From Microbacteriaceae bacterium UBA4731 (lineage in GTDB: Bacteria > Actinomycetota > Actinomycetes > Actinomycetales > Microbacteriaceae): a stretch of DNA of 23,874 bases. The DNA lies in assembly GCA_002404115.1 (NCBI GenBank), contig DHJB01000046.1, positions 4,795-28,668 on the forward strand, in the 5' to 3' direction. Numbering within the stretch: position 1 is the first letter of the stretch; the number at the start of each line of letters is the position of its first letter. This document shows, in pieces, positions 7,470 to 15,039 of the stretch. Below the pieces are notes generated by a model. The model was not told the origin of the DNA. It saw only the letters and a list, made by a program, of their open reading frames with translations, and ran no database searches. The translations under genes were made by a program, and so were the position numbers.

Positions 7470-9758
7470 CTAGCCTTCGGCCGGAGCCTCAGCGTGCTCG
7501 GATGTTGCGCCACGGCCTTCCGTGTCAGCGCCCTCCTCGAGCACCGGTGCGAGCGACAGCTTACCCCGGTCGTCAATCTTGGTGATCTCAACGAGGACCT
7601 TCTGGCCCACGCCCAGCACGTCTTCGACGTTCTCGACACGCTTGCCACCGGCGAGCTTGCGCACCTCAGAGATGTGCAGCAGGCCGTCCTTGCCCGGGAG
7701 CAGCGAGACGAAGGCGCCGAACGCGGCGAGCTTGACGACGGTTCCGAGGAACTGCTCGCCAACCTCGGGGTTGGTCGGGTTCGCGATCGCGTTGACCTGG
7801 GCACGAGCGGCCTCGGCCGACGGTCCGTCGACAGCGCCGATGTACACGGTGCCGTCCTCCTCGATGGAGATGTCGGCGCCGGTCTCGTCCTGGATCGCGT
7901 TGATCGTCTTGCCCTTCGGGCCGATCAGCTCGCCGATCTTGTCGACGGGGATCTGGACCGAGATCACGCGGGGCGCGGTCGGGGCCATCTCGTCCGGGCG
8001 GTCGATCGCGGCGTTCAGCACGGCGAGGATGGTCGTACGAGCATCCTTGGCCTGCGTGAGCGCCCCGGCGAGCACCGAGGCGGGGATGCCGTCGAGCTTG
8101 GTGTCGAGCTGGATCGCGGTGACGAACTCGGCCGTGCCGGCAACCTTGAAGTCCATGTCGCCGAGTGCGTCTTCGGCGCCGAGGATGTCGGTCAGGGCCG
8201 CGTAGCGGGTCTTACCGTCAACGGTGTCGGAGATGAGGCCCATGGCGATACCGGCGACGGGTGCGCGCAGCGGCACACCGGCGTTCAGCAGCGACAGGGT
8301 CGAGGCGCAAACGGAACCCATCGAGGTCGAGCCGTTGGAGCTGAGAGCCTCAGACACCTGGCGGATCGCGTAGGGGAACTCCTCGCGCGTGGGCAGCACG
8401 GGAACCAGGGCACGCTCGGCGAGCGCTCCGTGGCCGATCTCGCGGCGCTTCGGCGTTCCGACCCGGCCGGTTTCACCGGTCGAGTAGGGCGGGAAGTTGT
8501 AGTTGTGCATGTAACGCTTCTTGGTGACCGGGCTCAGGGAGTCGATCGTCTGCTCGAGCTTGAGCATGTTCAGCGTGGTGACACCCAGGATCTGGGTCTC
8601 GCCGCGCTGGAAGATCGCCGAACCGTGCACGCGCGGGATGACAGCAACCTCGGCGTCGAGCGGACGGATGTCGGCGAGGCCGCGGCCGTCCATGCGAACG
8701 CCCTCGTTGAGCACGCGCGAGCGCACGACGAGCTTGGTGACCGACTTGTACGCGGCGGAAACCTGCGCGTTGGCGCCGGCCTCGAGCTCGCCAGCGTCGA
8801 CCTTGGCCGCGATGGCGTCCTTGACGCGAGCCTTGAGTGCGTCATCCGCATCCTGGCGCTCGACCTTGCCGGCGATCTGGTAGACGCCCTTGAGCTCTTC
8901 GTAGGCGAAGGCTGCGACGGCGTCGTAGGTCTCCGGCTGGTACGCCGGGAACACCGGGTAGTTGCCGGTCGGCTTGGCGGCGGCGGAGGCCACCTTCTGC
9001 TGGGCTTCGATGAGCTGCTTGATGAACGGCTTCGAGGCTTCGATACCCTCGGCGATGACCTCTTCGTTCGGCTTGATGGCGCCGCCCTTGATGAGGTTCC
9101 ACGAGTTGTCGGTGGCTTCGGCCTCGATCATCATGATCGCGACGTCCTGGCTGCCGTCGGCATCCGTCACAACGCGGCCGGCGACGACCATGCTGAACAC
9201 GGCGTCGGCGATCTGCGAGTACTTCGGGAAGGCAACCCACTGGCCGGAGCCGTGCTCATCGGGGATGAGGGCGACGCGGACGCCACCGATCGGGCCCGAG
9301 AAGGGGAGGCCGGCGAGCTGGGTCGACATCGACGCCGCGTTGATCGCGAGCACGTCGTAGTATTCGTCCGGCGCGATGGCCAGAACGGTGACGACAACCT
9401 GGATCTCGTTGCGAAGACCATCGACGAACGACGGGCGCAGCGGCCGGTCGATCAGACGGCAGGTGAGGATCGCCTCGGTCGACGGGCGACCTTCGCGACG
9501 GAAGAAGCTTCCCGGGATGCGGCCGGCAGCGTACATACGCTCCTCGACATCGATGGTCAGCGGGAAGAAGTCGAAGTTTTCCTTCGGCTGCTTGCTGGCG
9601 CTGGTGGCGGAGAGAAGCATCGTCTCTTCGTCAATGTATGCGGCGGCAGAACCCTGCGCCTGCTGGGCAAGGCGCCCGGTTTCGAAACGGATGGTGCGCT
9701 TGCCGTACTTGCCGTTATCGATAACGGTTTCGGCGAACGTGATTTCTGGACCCTCCAT
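7470..9758 (-). CDS. pnp: polyribonucleotide nucleotidyltransferase (polynucleotide phosphorylase)
   Basis: PNPase degrades RNA 3' to 5' with phosphate and can also add nucleotides. The 762-residue protein has two RNase PH-like domains (about 15-145 and 345-560, the second with IFQRGETQ and the catalytic-region segment [20 protein letters not shown]). They are joined by an all-helical linker and followed by a KH domain (about 598-657, GxxG loop GPKG at 613-616) and an S1 domain (about 665-737). The ATG is preceded by AAAGGAG 11 bases upstream. The gene appears to be monocistronic, with a long structured leader and a 3' hairpin. The ribosomal protein S15 gene often found just upstream of pnp is not adjacent here. 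Confidence 0.97.
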   Translation of the reverse strand: MEGPEITFAETVIDNGKYGKRTIRFETGRLAQQAQGSAAAYIDEETMLLSATSASKQPKENFDFFPLTIDVEERMYAAGRIPGSFFRREGRPSTEAILTCRLIDRPLRPSFVDGLRNEIQVVVTVLAIAPDEYYDVLAINAASMSTQLAGLPFSGPIGGVRVALIPDEHGSGQWVAFPKYSQIADAVFSMVVAGRVVTDADGSQDVAIMMIEAEATDNSWNLIKGGAIKPNEEVIAEGIEASKPFIKQLIEAQQKVASAAAKPTGNYPVFPAYQPETYDAVAAFAYEELKGVYQIAGKVERQDADDALKARVKDAIAAKVDAGELEAGANAQVSAAYKSVTKLVVRSRVLNEGVRMDGRGLADIRPLDAEVAVIPRVHGSAIFQRGETQILGVTTLNMLKLEQTIDSLSPVTKKRYMHNYNFPPYSTGETGRVGTPKRREIGHGALAERALVPVLPTREEFPYAIRQVSEALSSNGSTSMGSVCASTLSLLNAGVPLRAPVAGIAMGLISDTVDGKTRYAALTDILGAEDALGDMDFKVAGTAEFVTAIQLDTKLDGIPASVLAGALTQAKDARTTILAVLNAAIDRPDEMAPTAPRVISVQIPVDKIGELIGPKGKTINAIQDETGADISIEEDGTVYIGAVDGPSAEAARAQVNAIANPTNPEVGEQFLGTVVKLAAFGAFVSLLPGKDGLLHISEVRKLAGGKRVENVEDVLGVGQKVLVEITKIDDRGKLSLAPVLEEGADTEGRGATSEHAEAPAEG

Positions 9759-10004
9759 GTGGGGGTTCTCTCCTTTGTTTAGACTCGCATGCCCGTGTGG
9801 CGCGCGAGTGGGACAAGGAGCAGGGAACAGGCAGAACTAAGCCGCTCATGAGACGTGCTCGTGAGACCGTGCTTGTGCTGGCCACCAGTAGAAATTCACC
9901 AACCGCGTTCGAATATCCGGTTGGGAAACCACCACCGAGGACCAGCTTCCTGCCAGCCTGCTCCAGTTGCTCGGCCAATCCGGAGATTGGCCTCGGCAAT
10001 TCTA
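9759..10004 (-). promoter_or_regulatory. structured pnp leader and candidate promoter
   Basis: This stretch has no convincing gene. A -10-like TAGAAT lies at 10004-9999 on the minus strand; the -35 is weak. If used, transcription would begin near 9992, directly on a stem of GGCCAATC and GATTGGCC (9992-9973) closed by a TCCG loop; an outer TTGC/GCAA pair at 9999-9996 and 9970-9967 would then be outside the transcript. Further down are a 7-bp stem CCAACCG/CGGTTGG (9924-9899) and a 6-bp stem ACTCGC/GCGAGT (9809-9783) just before the ribosome binding site at 9776-9770. The hairpins are visible; control of pnp through them is inferred from PNPase/RNase III autoregulation in other bacteria. Confidence 0.6.
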
Positions 10005-10025
10005 ACCCTCCCCCGCCACGAAAAC

Positions 10026-10068
10026 GCAGTTGTGGTCACCAAAACGCGCTCATTACGCGCACAACTGC
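10026..10068 (-). terminator. inverted repeat, possible terminator of the LLM-FMN reductase operon
   Basis: GCAGTTGTG (10026-10034) and CACAACTGC (10060-10068) are perfect 9-bp arms, with CGCG...CGCG inside. On the minus strand the hairpin is followed by GTTTT. It lies about 45 bases after the FMN reductase stop and before the pnp promoter, the right place to isolate the two units. Confidence 0.55.
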
Positions 10069-10110
10069 AGTCTCGCGGAGGGGAGAAGGGCGGGAAGGGC
10101 AGGGAAGGGG

Positions 10111-10737
10111 TTAGGGGGCGTCGAAGCCGCCGCCGGGGGTGAAGCCGGACTCGAGGGCGAACGGGTCCCGCACGAGGCCGGAACGGTCCGACCTGGCCAC
10201 GAGCGCCGCCAGCTCGCCGGCGGCCCGCTCGATGCGGTCGGGCAGGGTGCGCACCTGGCGGTTCCCGCTCCCCCAGTCCTCCGAGGCGGCGAACACCGCC
10301 GTCGGAACGACCACGGCGTGCAGGTAGGTGAGCATCGGCCGGAGCGCGTAGTCGAGGGCCAGCGAGTGGCGCGCTGTGCCGGCCGTCGCCCCGATCAGCA
10401 CCGGCATGTCAGTGAGCGAGCGGCTGTCGATCACGTCGAAGAACGATTTGAACAGGCCGCTGTAGCTGGAGGTGAAGATCGGGGTCACGGCGATGAGGCC
10501 GTCCGCGCCGGTGACGGCCTCGATCACCGCGTCCAGCCTGGGGCTCGGGAATCCGGTCAGCATGTTGTTCATCACGTCCTGGGCGACGTCACGCAGCTCG
10601 AACGTTTCGACGGTCGTTTCGATGCCCTCGTCGGCGAGCCGGGCCACTGTTGCGGCAGCCAGCTTGTCGGCGAGCATTCGGCTGGATGACGGCTGGCTGA
10701 GGCCGGCCGTCACGACGGCAAGTCGGCGCGCGGTCAC
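10111..10737 (-). CDS. NAD(P)H-dependent FMN reductase, LLM-partnered (CE1759-like)
   Basis: A 208-residue flavodoxin-fold FMN reductase that would supply reduced FMN to the neighbouring monooxygenase. The N-terminal strand LAVVTAGLSQPSSSRMLADKL gives the phosphate-binding loop; ADGLIAVTPIFTSSYSGLFKSF and the GATAGTARHSLALDYALRPML region match the SsuE/MsuE-like NADPH_dep_red family. The GTG at 10737 is preferred over the GTG at 10746: GAAGG lies 9 bases upstream of the former and is directly adjacent to the latter. It starts one base after the monooxygenase stop, so the two are coupled. From memory, this pairing corresponds to the CE1758/CE1759 'LLM duo' families of actinobacteria; physiological substrate unknown. 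Confidence 0.88.
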   Translation of the reverse strand: MTARRLAVVTAGLSQPSSSRMLADKLAAATVARLADEGIETTVETFELRDVAQDVMNNMLTGFPSPRLDAVIEAVTGADGLIAVTPIFTSSYSGLFKSFFDVIDSRSLTDMPVLIGATAGTARHSLALDYALRPMLTYLHAVVVPTAVFAASEDWGSGNRQVRTLPDRIERAAGELAALVARSDRSGLVRDPFALESGFTPGGGFDAP

Positions 10738-10738
10738 C

Positions 10739-11893
10739 TCAGGCACCCTTCGTCGTGGCGCTGAGACCGAAGGCTGCGCCGGGAGCGGCCTTGACCTGGG
10801 CGAATTCGGCGGCAGTCGCAGCGTCGGCCGCGGCCTTGAGGGAGGCGTGCGTCGGGGCATCCGGCACGGTCGCCGGGCGGTTCTTCGCGAACTCCTTGCG
10901 GAGCACCGGCACGACCTCCTCGCCGAGGATGTCGAGCTGCTCGAGCACGGTCTTCAGCGGCAGTCCGGCGTGGTCCATCAGGAACAGCTGGCGCTGGTAG
11001 TCGCCGAAGTGGTCGCGCATGCCGGCGTACCGGTCGATGACCTCCTGCGGGCTGCCCACCGTGAGCGGGGTCTGCGCCGTGAAGTCCTCCAGGCTCGGCC
11101 CGTGGCCGTAGACCGGGGCGTTGTCGAAGTACGGGCGGAACTCATTGACGGCATCCTGCGAGTTCTTGCGCATGAAGGCCTGGCCGCCGAGGCCGACGAT
11201 CGCCTGCTCGGCGGTGCCGTGGCCGTAGTGTTCGAAGCGCTGGCGGTAATAGCCGATGAGCTTCATGTAGTGCTCTTTCGGCCAGAAGATGTTGTTGGCG
11301 AAGAAGCCGTCGCCGTAGAAGGCGGCCTGTTCGGCGATTTCCGGGCTGCGGATGCTGCCGTGCCAGACGAAGGGCGGCACGCCGTCGAGCGGGCGCGGCG
11401 TCGACTGGAAGCCCTGCAACGGGGTGCGGAACTGGCCCTCCCAGTCCACGAAGTCTTCGCGCCAGAGCCGGCGGAGCAGGGCGTAGTTCTCGAGTGCGAG
11501 CGGGATGCCCTGGCGGATGTCCTGGCCGAACCAGGGGTAGACCGGGCCGGTGTTGCCGCGGCCGAGCGTGAGGTCGACGCGGCCCTCGGCGAGGTGCTGC
11601 AGCATGGCGAAGTCTTCGGCGATCTTGACCGGGTCGTTGGTCGTGATCAGCGTGGTGGCCGTGGAGAGGATGAGCTTCTCGGTCTTGGCCGCGATGTAGC
11701 CGAGCAGGGTCGTCGGCGACGACGGCACGAACGGCGGGTTGTGGTGCTCGCCGGTCGCGAAGACCTCCATGCCCACTTCTTCGACCTTCTGCGCGATGGT
11801 CACCATGGCCTTGATGCGCTCGTGCTCGGTGGGGGTGCGACCCGTCGTGGGGTCGGTCGTCGTGTCGCCGACCGTGAAGATTCCGAACTGCAT
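10739..11893 (-). CDS. LLM class flavin-dependent oxidoreductase (CE1758-like)
   Basis: A 384-residue luciferase-like (TIM-barrel) FMNH2-dependent monooxygenase. It shows the family start MQFGIFTVGD, the ATGEHHNPPFVPSSP segment, STATTLITTNDPVKIAEDFAMLQHLAEGRVDLTLGRGN (given here only as a region, residues ~77-110), and a C-terminal block with TVGSPQEVIDRY. The substrate is unknown: relatives oxidise alkanesulfonates, aldehydes or xenobiotics. It is first in a two-gene operon with its own FMN reductase, so flavin supply is built in. It is divergent from the GH13 gene. A pair of overlapping palindromes lies at its probable transcription start. Confidence 0.9.
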   Translation of the reverse strand: MQFGIFTVGDTTTDPTTGRTPTEHERIKAMVTIAQKVEEVGMEVFATGEHHNPPFVPSSPTTLLGYIAAKTEKLILSTATTLITTNDPVKIAEDFAMLQHLAEGRVDLTLGRGNTGPVYPWFGQDIRQGIPLALENYALLRRLWREDFVDWEGQFRTPLQGFQSTPRPLDGVPPFVWHGSIRSPEIAEQAAFYGDGFFANNIFWPKEHYMKLIGYYRQRFEHYGHGTAEQAIVGLGGQAFMRKNSQDAVNEFRPYFDNAPVYGHGPSLEDFTAQTPLTVGSPQEVIDRYAGMRDHFGDYQRQLFLMDHAGLPLKTVLEQLDILGEEVVPVLRKEFAKNRPATVPDAPTHASLKAAADAATAAEFAQVKAAPGAAFGLSATTKGA

Positions 11894-11912
11894 TTCCAGC
11901 CTCTCAATCTCA

Positions 11913-11934
11913 ATGCGTTTGCATGTACATCTTA
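11913..11934 (-). promoter_or_regulatory. candidate -10 and overlapping palindromes upstream of the LLM operon
   Basis: A -10-like TAAGAT (11934-11929, minus strand) is followed by the 8-bp palindrome ATGTACAT (11930-11923) and by ATGCAAACGCAT (11924-11913), whose ATGC/GCAT ends are inverted. Together they cover the expected transcription start, a typical repressor position. The -35 is not recognisable; the regulator is unknown. Confidence 0.4.
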
Positions 11935-12025
11935 GCCAACCGAGGGTGAGCCGCTCCTATTCCCGCACACGGAGGATGCCTCGCGCCACCGCCGATTGGG
12001 CGTCGATCGTGGAAGAATCGGTCGA

Positions 12026-13681
12026 ATGAAGGATGCTGCTGCGCCCTGGTGGACCAAAGCCGTCGTGTACCAGGTGTACCCGCGGAGTTTTGCGGATTCG
12101 AACGGCGACGGAGTCGGCGATCTCGGCGGCATCCGTTCGAAGCTCGACTATCTCGCCGAGCTTGGTGTGGACGCCGTCTGGCTCTCCCCCGTCTACCCGT
12201 CGCCGCAGCATGACAACGGCTACGACATCCGTGATTACCAGGACATCGACCCGGTGTTCGGCAGCCTCGCGGAGTTCGACGCGCTGCTGGCGGAGGCGCA
12301 CGAGCGTGGGATCAAGATCGTGATGGACCTCGTCGTCAACCACACGAGCGACGAGCACGCGTGGTTCGAGGAATCACGCTCCTCGCTGACGCACCCGAAG
12401 CGCGACTGGTACTGGTGGCGCAAGCCGCAGGCCGACGGCGGCCCGCCGAACGGCTGGCGGAGCGCATTCAGCGGCCCGGCCTGGACCCTCGACCCAGCCA
12501 CCGGCGAGTACTACCTTCACCTGTTCGCCAGGCAGCAGCCCGACCTCAACTGGGAGAACCCCGAGGTGCGGCAGGCGGTCTACGCGATGATGAACTGGTG
12601 GCTCGACCGCGGGGTGGATGGCTTCCGGATGGACGTCATCAACTTCATCGCGAAGCAGGTCGACCTGATCGACGGTCCGTCGCCCAGCACCGGCGACGGC
12701 TCCCCGATGGGCCCGCAGATCCACGACTACCTGCAGGAAATGCATCGAGCGGTCTTCGCCGGGCGCGAGGGCGAACACCTCACCGTCGGCGAAATGCCGA
12801 ACGTCAGCGTCGAGGATGCCGTGCTGTTCACCGACCCCGCGCGCGCCGAGGTCGACATGATATTCCAGTTCGAGCATGTCTCCCTGGACCAGGGCCAGCA
12901 CAAGTTCGACGCGCTCCCCCGGAGCCTTCCCCGGCTCAAGGAGAGCCTCGCCCGCTGGCAGGACGGCCTCGCCGCGAGCGGCTGGAACAGCCTCTATCTC
13001 AACAACCACGACCAGCCACGGCTCGTCTCCCGCTTCGGCAACGACGGCGAGTACCGCTACGAGTCGGCCACGCTCTGGGCCCTGGTGCTGCACCTGCACC
13101 GCGGCACGCCCTACATCTACCAGGGCGAAGAGATCGGCATGACGAACGTGCGGTTCGACTCCATCGAGGACTACCGCGACATCGAGTCGCTCAACCACTA
13201 CCGCGAGGCCGTGCAGGAGTTCGACGAGTCGCCGGCCGCGGTGCTCGCCGGCGTGCACACGATGGGCCGCGACAACGCCCGGACGCCCATGCAGTGGGAT
13301 GGGTCGGCAAACGCCGGCTTCACGACCGGCACACCGTGGATCGCGGCCAACCCGAACTTTCCGGAGATCAACGCCGACGCCGACCGGGCGGCGGAGCGCA
13401 GCGTGTTCCGCTTCTACCAGCGCCTGATCGCCCTGCGGCACGAGAACCCCGTTGTCGCGCTGGGCGCGTTCCACCTGCTCGAGCCGGACCACGAGCAGCT
13501 GTACGCCTTCACCCGCACGCTCGGCGAGGAGACTCTCCTCGTCGTCGCGAATGCGGCGGATGCCCCGCTGGGCGGTCCGCTCCCGGTCGATGTGTCGACC
13601 GCGGAGCTGGTGCTCGGCAACTACCCCGCCGGTGGGGCCGACGGACTGCGCCCGTGGGAGGCGCGTCTGTACCGCCTGTAG
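12026..13681 (+). CDS. glycoside hydrolase family 13 alpha-glucosidase (oligo-1,6-glucosidase type)
   Basis: A 551-residue cytoplasmic (no signal peptide) GH13 enzyme that hydrolyses alpha-glucosidic bonds of short oligosaccharides. All four conserved GH13 regions are present: DLVVNHTS (101-108), GFRMDVINF with nucleophile D203, TVGEMPNV with acid/base E256, and NNHDQPR with transition-state D329. The N-terminal WWTKAVVYQVYPRSFADSNGDGVGD is typical of the alpha-1,4/1,6-glucosidase and trehalose/isomaltose hydrolase branch. The ATG at 12026 is preferred over 11996 because it matches the family start and has GGAAG upstream. No transporter or sugar regulator is next to it, so the substrate (maltose, isomaltose, sucrose) is open. 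A 13-bp repeat duplicates its stop region. Confidence 0.92.
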   Translation: MKDAAAPWWTKAVVYQVYPRSFADSNGDGVGDLGGIRSKLDYLAELGVDAVWLSPVYPSPQHDNGYDIRDYQDIDPVFGSLAEFDALLAEAHERGIKIVMDLVVNHTSDEHAWFEESRSSLTHPKRDWYWWRKPQADGGPPNGWRSAFSGPAWTLDPATGEYYLHLFARQQPDLNWENPEVRQAVYAMMNWWLDRGVDGFRMDVINFIAKQVDLIDGPSPSTGDGSPMGPQIHDYLQEMHRAVFAGREGEHLTVGEMPNVSVEDAVLFTDPARAEVDMIFQFEHVSLDQGQHKFDALPRSLPRLKESLARWQDGLAASGWNSLYLNNHDQPRLVSRFGNDGEYRYESATLWALVLHLHRGTPYIYQGEEIGMTNVRFDSIEDYRDIESLNHYREAVQEFDESPAAVLAGVHTMGRDNARTPMQWDGSANAGFTTGTPWIAANPNFPEINADADRAAERSVFRFYQRLIALRHENPVVALGAFHLLEPDHEQLYAFTRTLGEETLLVVANAADAPLGGPLPVDVSTAELVLGNYPAGGADGLRPWEARLYRL

Positions 13682-13698
13682 GCGCACCGCCTGTAGGC
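13671..13698. repeat. short tandem duplication over the GH13 stop codon
   Basis: ACCGCCTGTAGGC occurs at 13671-13683 and again at 13686-13698, a 15-base period. The second copy repeats the CTG TAG codons in the same frame, giving a second in-frame stop five codons after the first. It lies in the short gap between two converging genes. Confidence 0.8.
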
Positions 13699-13704
13699 CC
13701 CCGC

Positions 13705-14475
13705 TCAGGCCAGCGCGAGCACCGCCCGGGCCGCCGCGTGCAACGCGTCGCCGTAGGCAGGGCCGTGGCCGGCGGCGTGTACGGCGAGCGGATGCAACTG
13801 GTGCAGCGCAATCCGCTCGCGCCAGCCCGCACGAAGCGGGAACTCGGACTCGTACGCCTCCAGCACATCGCCGAGGAACGGGCAGCCGAAGAGGGCGAGC
13901 ATCGCCAGGTCGGTTTCGCGGTGCCCGCCGTGCGCGGCTGGGTCGATCAGCACGACGCCGCCCCGCGACCACAGCACGTTGCCCGTCCAGAGGTCGCCGT
14001 GCAGCCGGGCGGGCGGCTCGTCGTCGTCGAAGTCCCCGGCTGCGACGGCATCGCAGGCCTCGCGCACAACCTGGGCGGCGGCATCCGTCACGTTGCCGAC
14101 CCTCTGGGCGATCTCGAGGTAGGGCAGCACCCGGTCGCGGGCGTAGAAGCGTCCCCAGGCGCCCTCGTGCGCGGCAGGCAGCGGGCGGTTGCCGATGTAG
14201 AGCGGCCCGTCGTACCCGTCTGGCGGAGCGCCGAACGCGGCGGCGCCGGCCCGGTGGGTTACCGCGAGTCCGGCACCAAACCGCCGGGCGGCCTCGCTCG
14301 TCGGCGGCTCCTCCTCGACGTGCTCGACGACGAGGTGGCCCGGTTTGACGTCAATGACGGATACGACCGGCACGCCGTGCGCGTCGGCCAGCCAGGACAG
14401 TCCGGCGGCTTCGGCCTCGAAGAATCGGGGCGGCGCATCGGTGCGCCTTTTCACGAAATCGAGCGGCTTGTTCAC
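13705..14475 (-). CDS. fructosamine kinase family protein
   Basis: A 256-residue member of the fructosamine-3-kinase/ketosamine kinase family, which phosphorylates sugar moieties of glycated amines and so starts deglycation. It has the kinase catalytic loop RLHGDLWTGNVLW (residues 157-169; D161, N166) and the metal-binding LIDPAAHGGHRETDLAML (D178). The GTG at 14475 is chosen because it overlaps the stop of the upstream VanZ-like gene as GTGA and yields a family-like N-terminus with the KRRTDAPPRFFEAEAAGLSW block. The open frame continues to 14520 without support. It converges on the GH13 gene. Actual substrate unproven. Confidence 0.88.
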   Translation of the reverse strand: MNKPLDFVKRRTDAPPRFFEAEAAGLSWLADAHGVPVVSVIDVKPGHLVVEHVEEEPPTSEAARRFGAGLAVTHRAGAAAFGAPPDGYDGPLYIGNRPLPAAHEGAWGRFYARDRVLPYLEIAQRVGNVTDAAAQVVREACDAVAAGDFDDDEPPARLHGDLWTGNVLWSRGGVVLIDPAAHGGHRETDLAMLALFGCPFLGDVLEAYESEFPLRAGWRERIALHQLHPLAVHAAGHGPAYGDALHAAARAVLALA

Positions 14476-14927
14476 GTCTCTACCCTTGTGCGGACAGGCT
14501 CGCGGCGCACGATCCTCCACGCGGTGAGGACGAGGGCGAACACCACCCCGAGGACCGTGCCGCTCGAATTCGCGATGAGATCACGCACATCGGGATACCG
14601 AGTCGGCAGGAACTGCTGGGTGAACTCGATCGAGCACGTGAGCACGACGCCGATGACGATGGCCAGCCACCAGAACCGGCGTCCGAAGAGCAGGAGCAGG
14701 AACACCCCGATCGGAATGAACATGGCGATATTCGCGGCGAATTCGACCCGCCCGTAGGTGATCCAGTCGGTCGCGTCGTGCCGGGCGAAGAATCCGAGCG
14801 CGCGCAGGAGCCAGCCGTTGTTTGCGCTGTCGAGCGGCTGCGGCCCGAGGGTCACCCAACCGACGAACGCCAGGTAAGCGAGCGTGACCAGGGAGAGGAC
14901 CGGATGGCGGTGCAGCATGCACTCCAT
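14472..14927 (-). CDS. VanZ-like family membrane protein
   Basis: A 151-residue integral membrane protein with four predicted helices (about 9-27, 63-80, 86-103 and 122-140). Conserved VanZ-domain features are visible: FAANIAMFIPIGVFLLLLF, then SIEFTQQFLPTRYPDVRDLIANSSGTVLG. VanZ proteins are linked to glycopeptide tolerance in enterococci, but most chromosomal relatives have no known role. Starts at 14927 or at the second Met (14918) are both possible. The stop overlaps the start of the fructosamine kinase gene by 4 bases, so the two are co-translated although a functional link is not obvious. Confidence 0.87.
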   Translation of the reverse strand: MECMLHRHPVLSLVTLAYLAFVGWVTLGPQPLDSANNGWLLRALGFFARHDATDWITYGRVEFAANIAMFIPIGVFLLLLFGRRFWWLAIVIGVVLTCSIEFTQQFLPTRYPDVRDLIANSSGTVLGVVFALVLTAWRIVRREPVRTRVET

Positions 14928-14970
14928 CGTGCCCGATCGGGGCTGAGTGTCTACCCCGCGATGGCACTAA

Positions 14971-15019
14971 CCGGAATCGAGCCCGTCGAGATCAGGGTCT
15001 CGACGGGCTCGACTACCGG
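14971..15019 (-). terminator. long perfect inverted repeat, terminator or dispersed hairpin element
   Basis: Fifteen-base perfect arms (14977-14991 and 14998-15012, core CGAGCCCGTCGAGA) surround a six-base loop, and CCGG tetramers at 14971-14974 and 15016-15019 extend the pairing. It sits between two minus-strand genes, 20 bases after the permease stop. There is no T tract. Sequences of the type 'TCTCGACGGGCTCGA' resemble intergenic repeats I recall from Microbacteriaceae genomes, so it may be one copy of a dispersed element that doubles as a terminator. Confidence 0.7.
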
Positions 15020-15039
15020 TGAGTGCTCCCAGGTGCGTG

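Noticed and set aside
7494..9782. A 762-codon plus-strand open frame opposite pnp
   Set aside because: It mirrors pnp codons exactly, lacks a ribosome binding site and has no recognisable domain.
9715..9999. A 94-codon minus-strand frame in the pnp leader
   Set aside because: Its start would be a TTG inside the leader hairpin, it has no ribosome binding site, and it runs into pnp in another frame.
12361..14757. A ~798-codon plus-strand frame across the GH13 and fructosamine kinase genes
   Set aside because: It reads the GH13 gene in another frame and the next gene in antisense; Arg/Pro/Ala-rich shadow sequence.
14472..14927. Glycopeptide resistance suggested by the VanZ-like gene
   Set aside because: No vanHAX or regulatory genes are nearby; VanZ-domain proteins are widespread without a resistance role.
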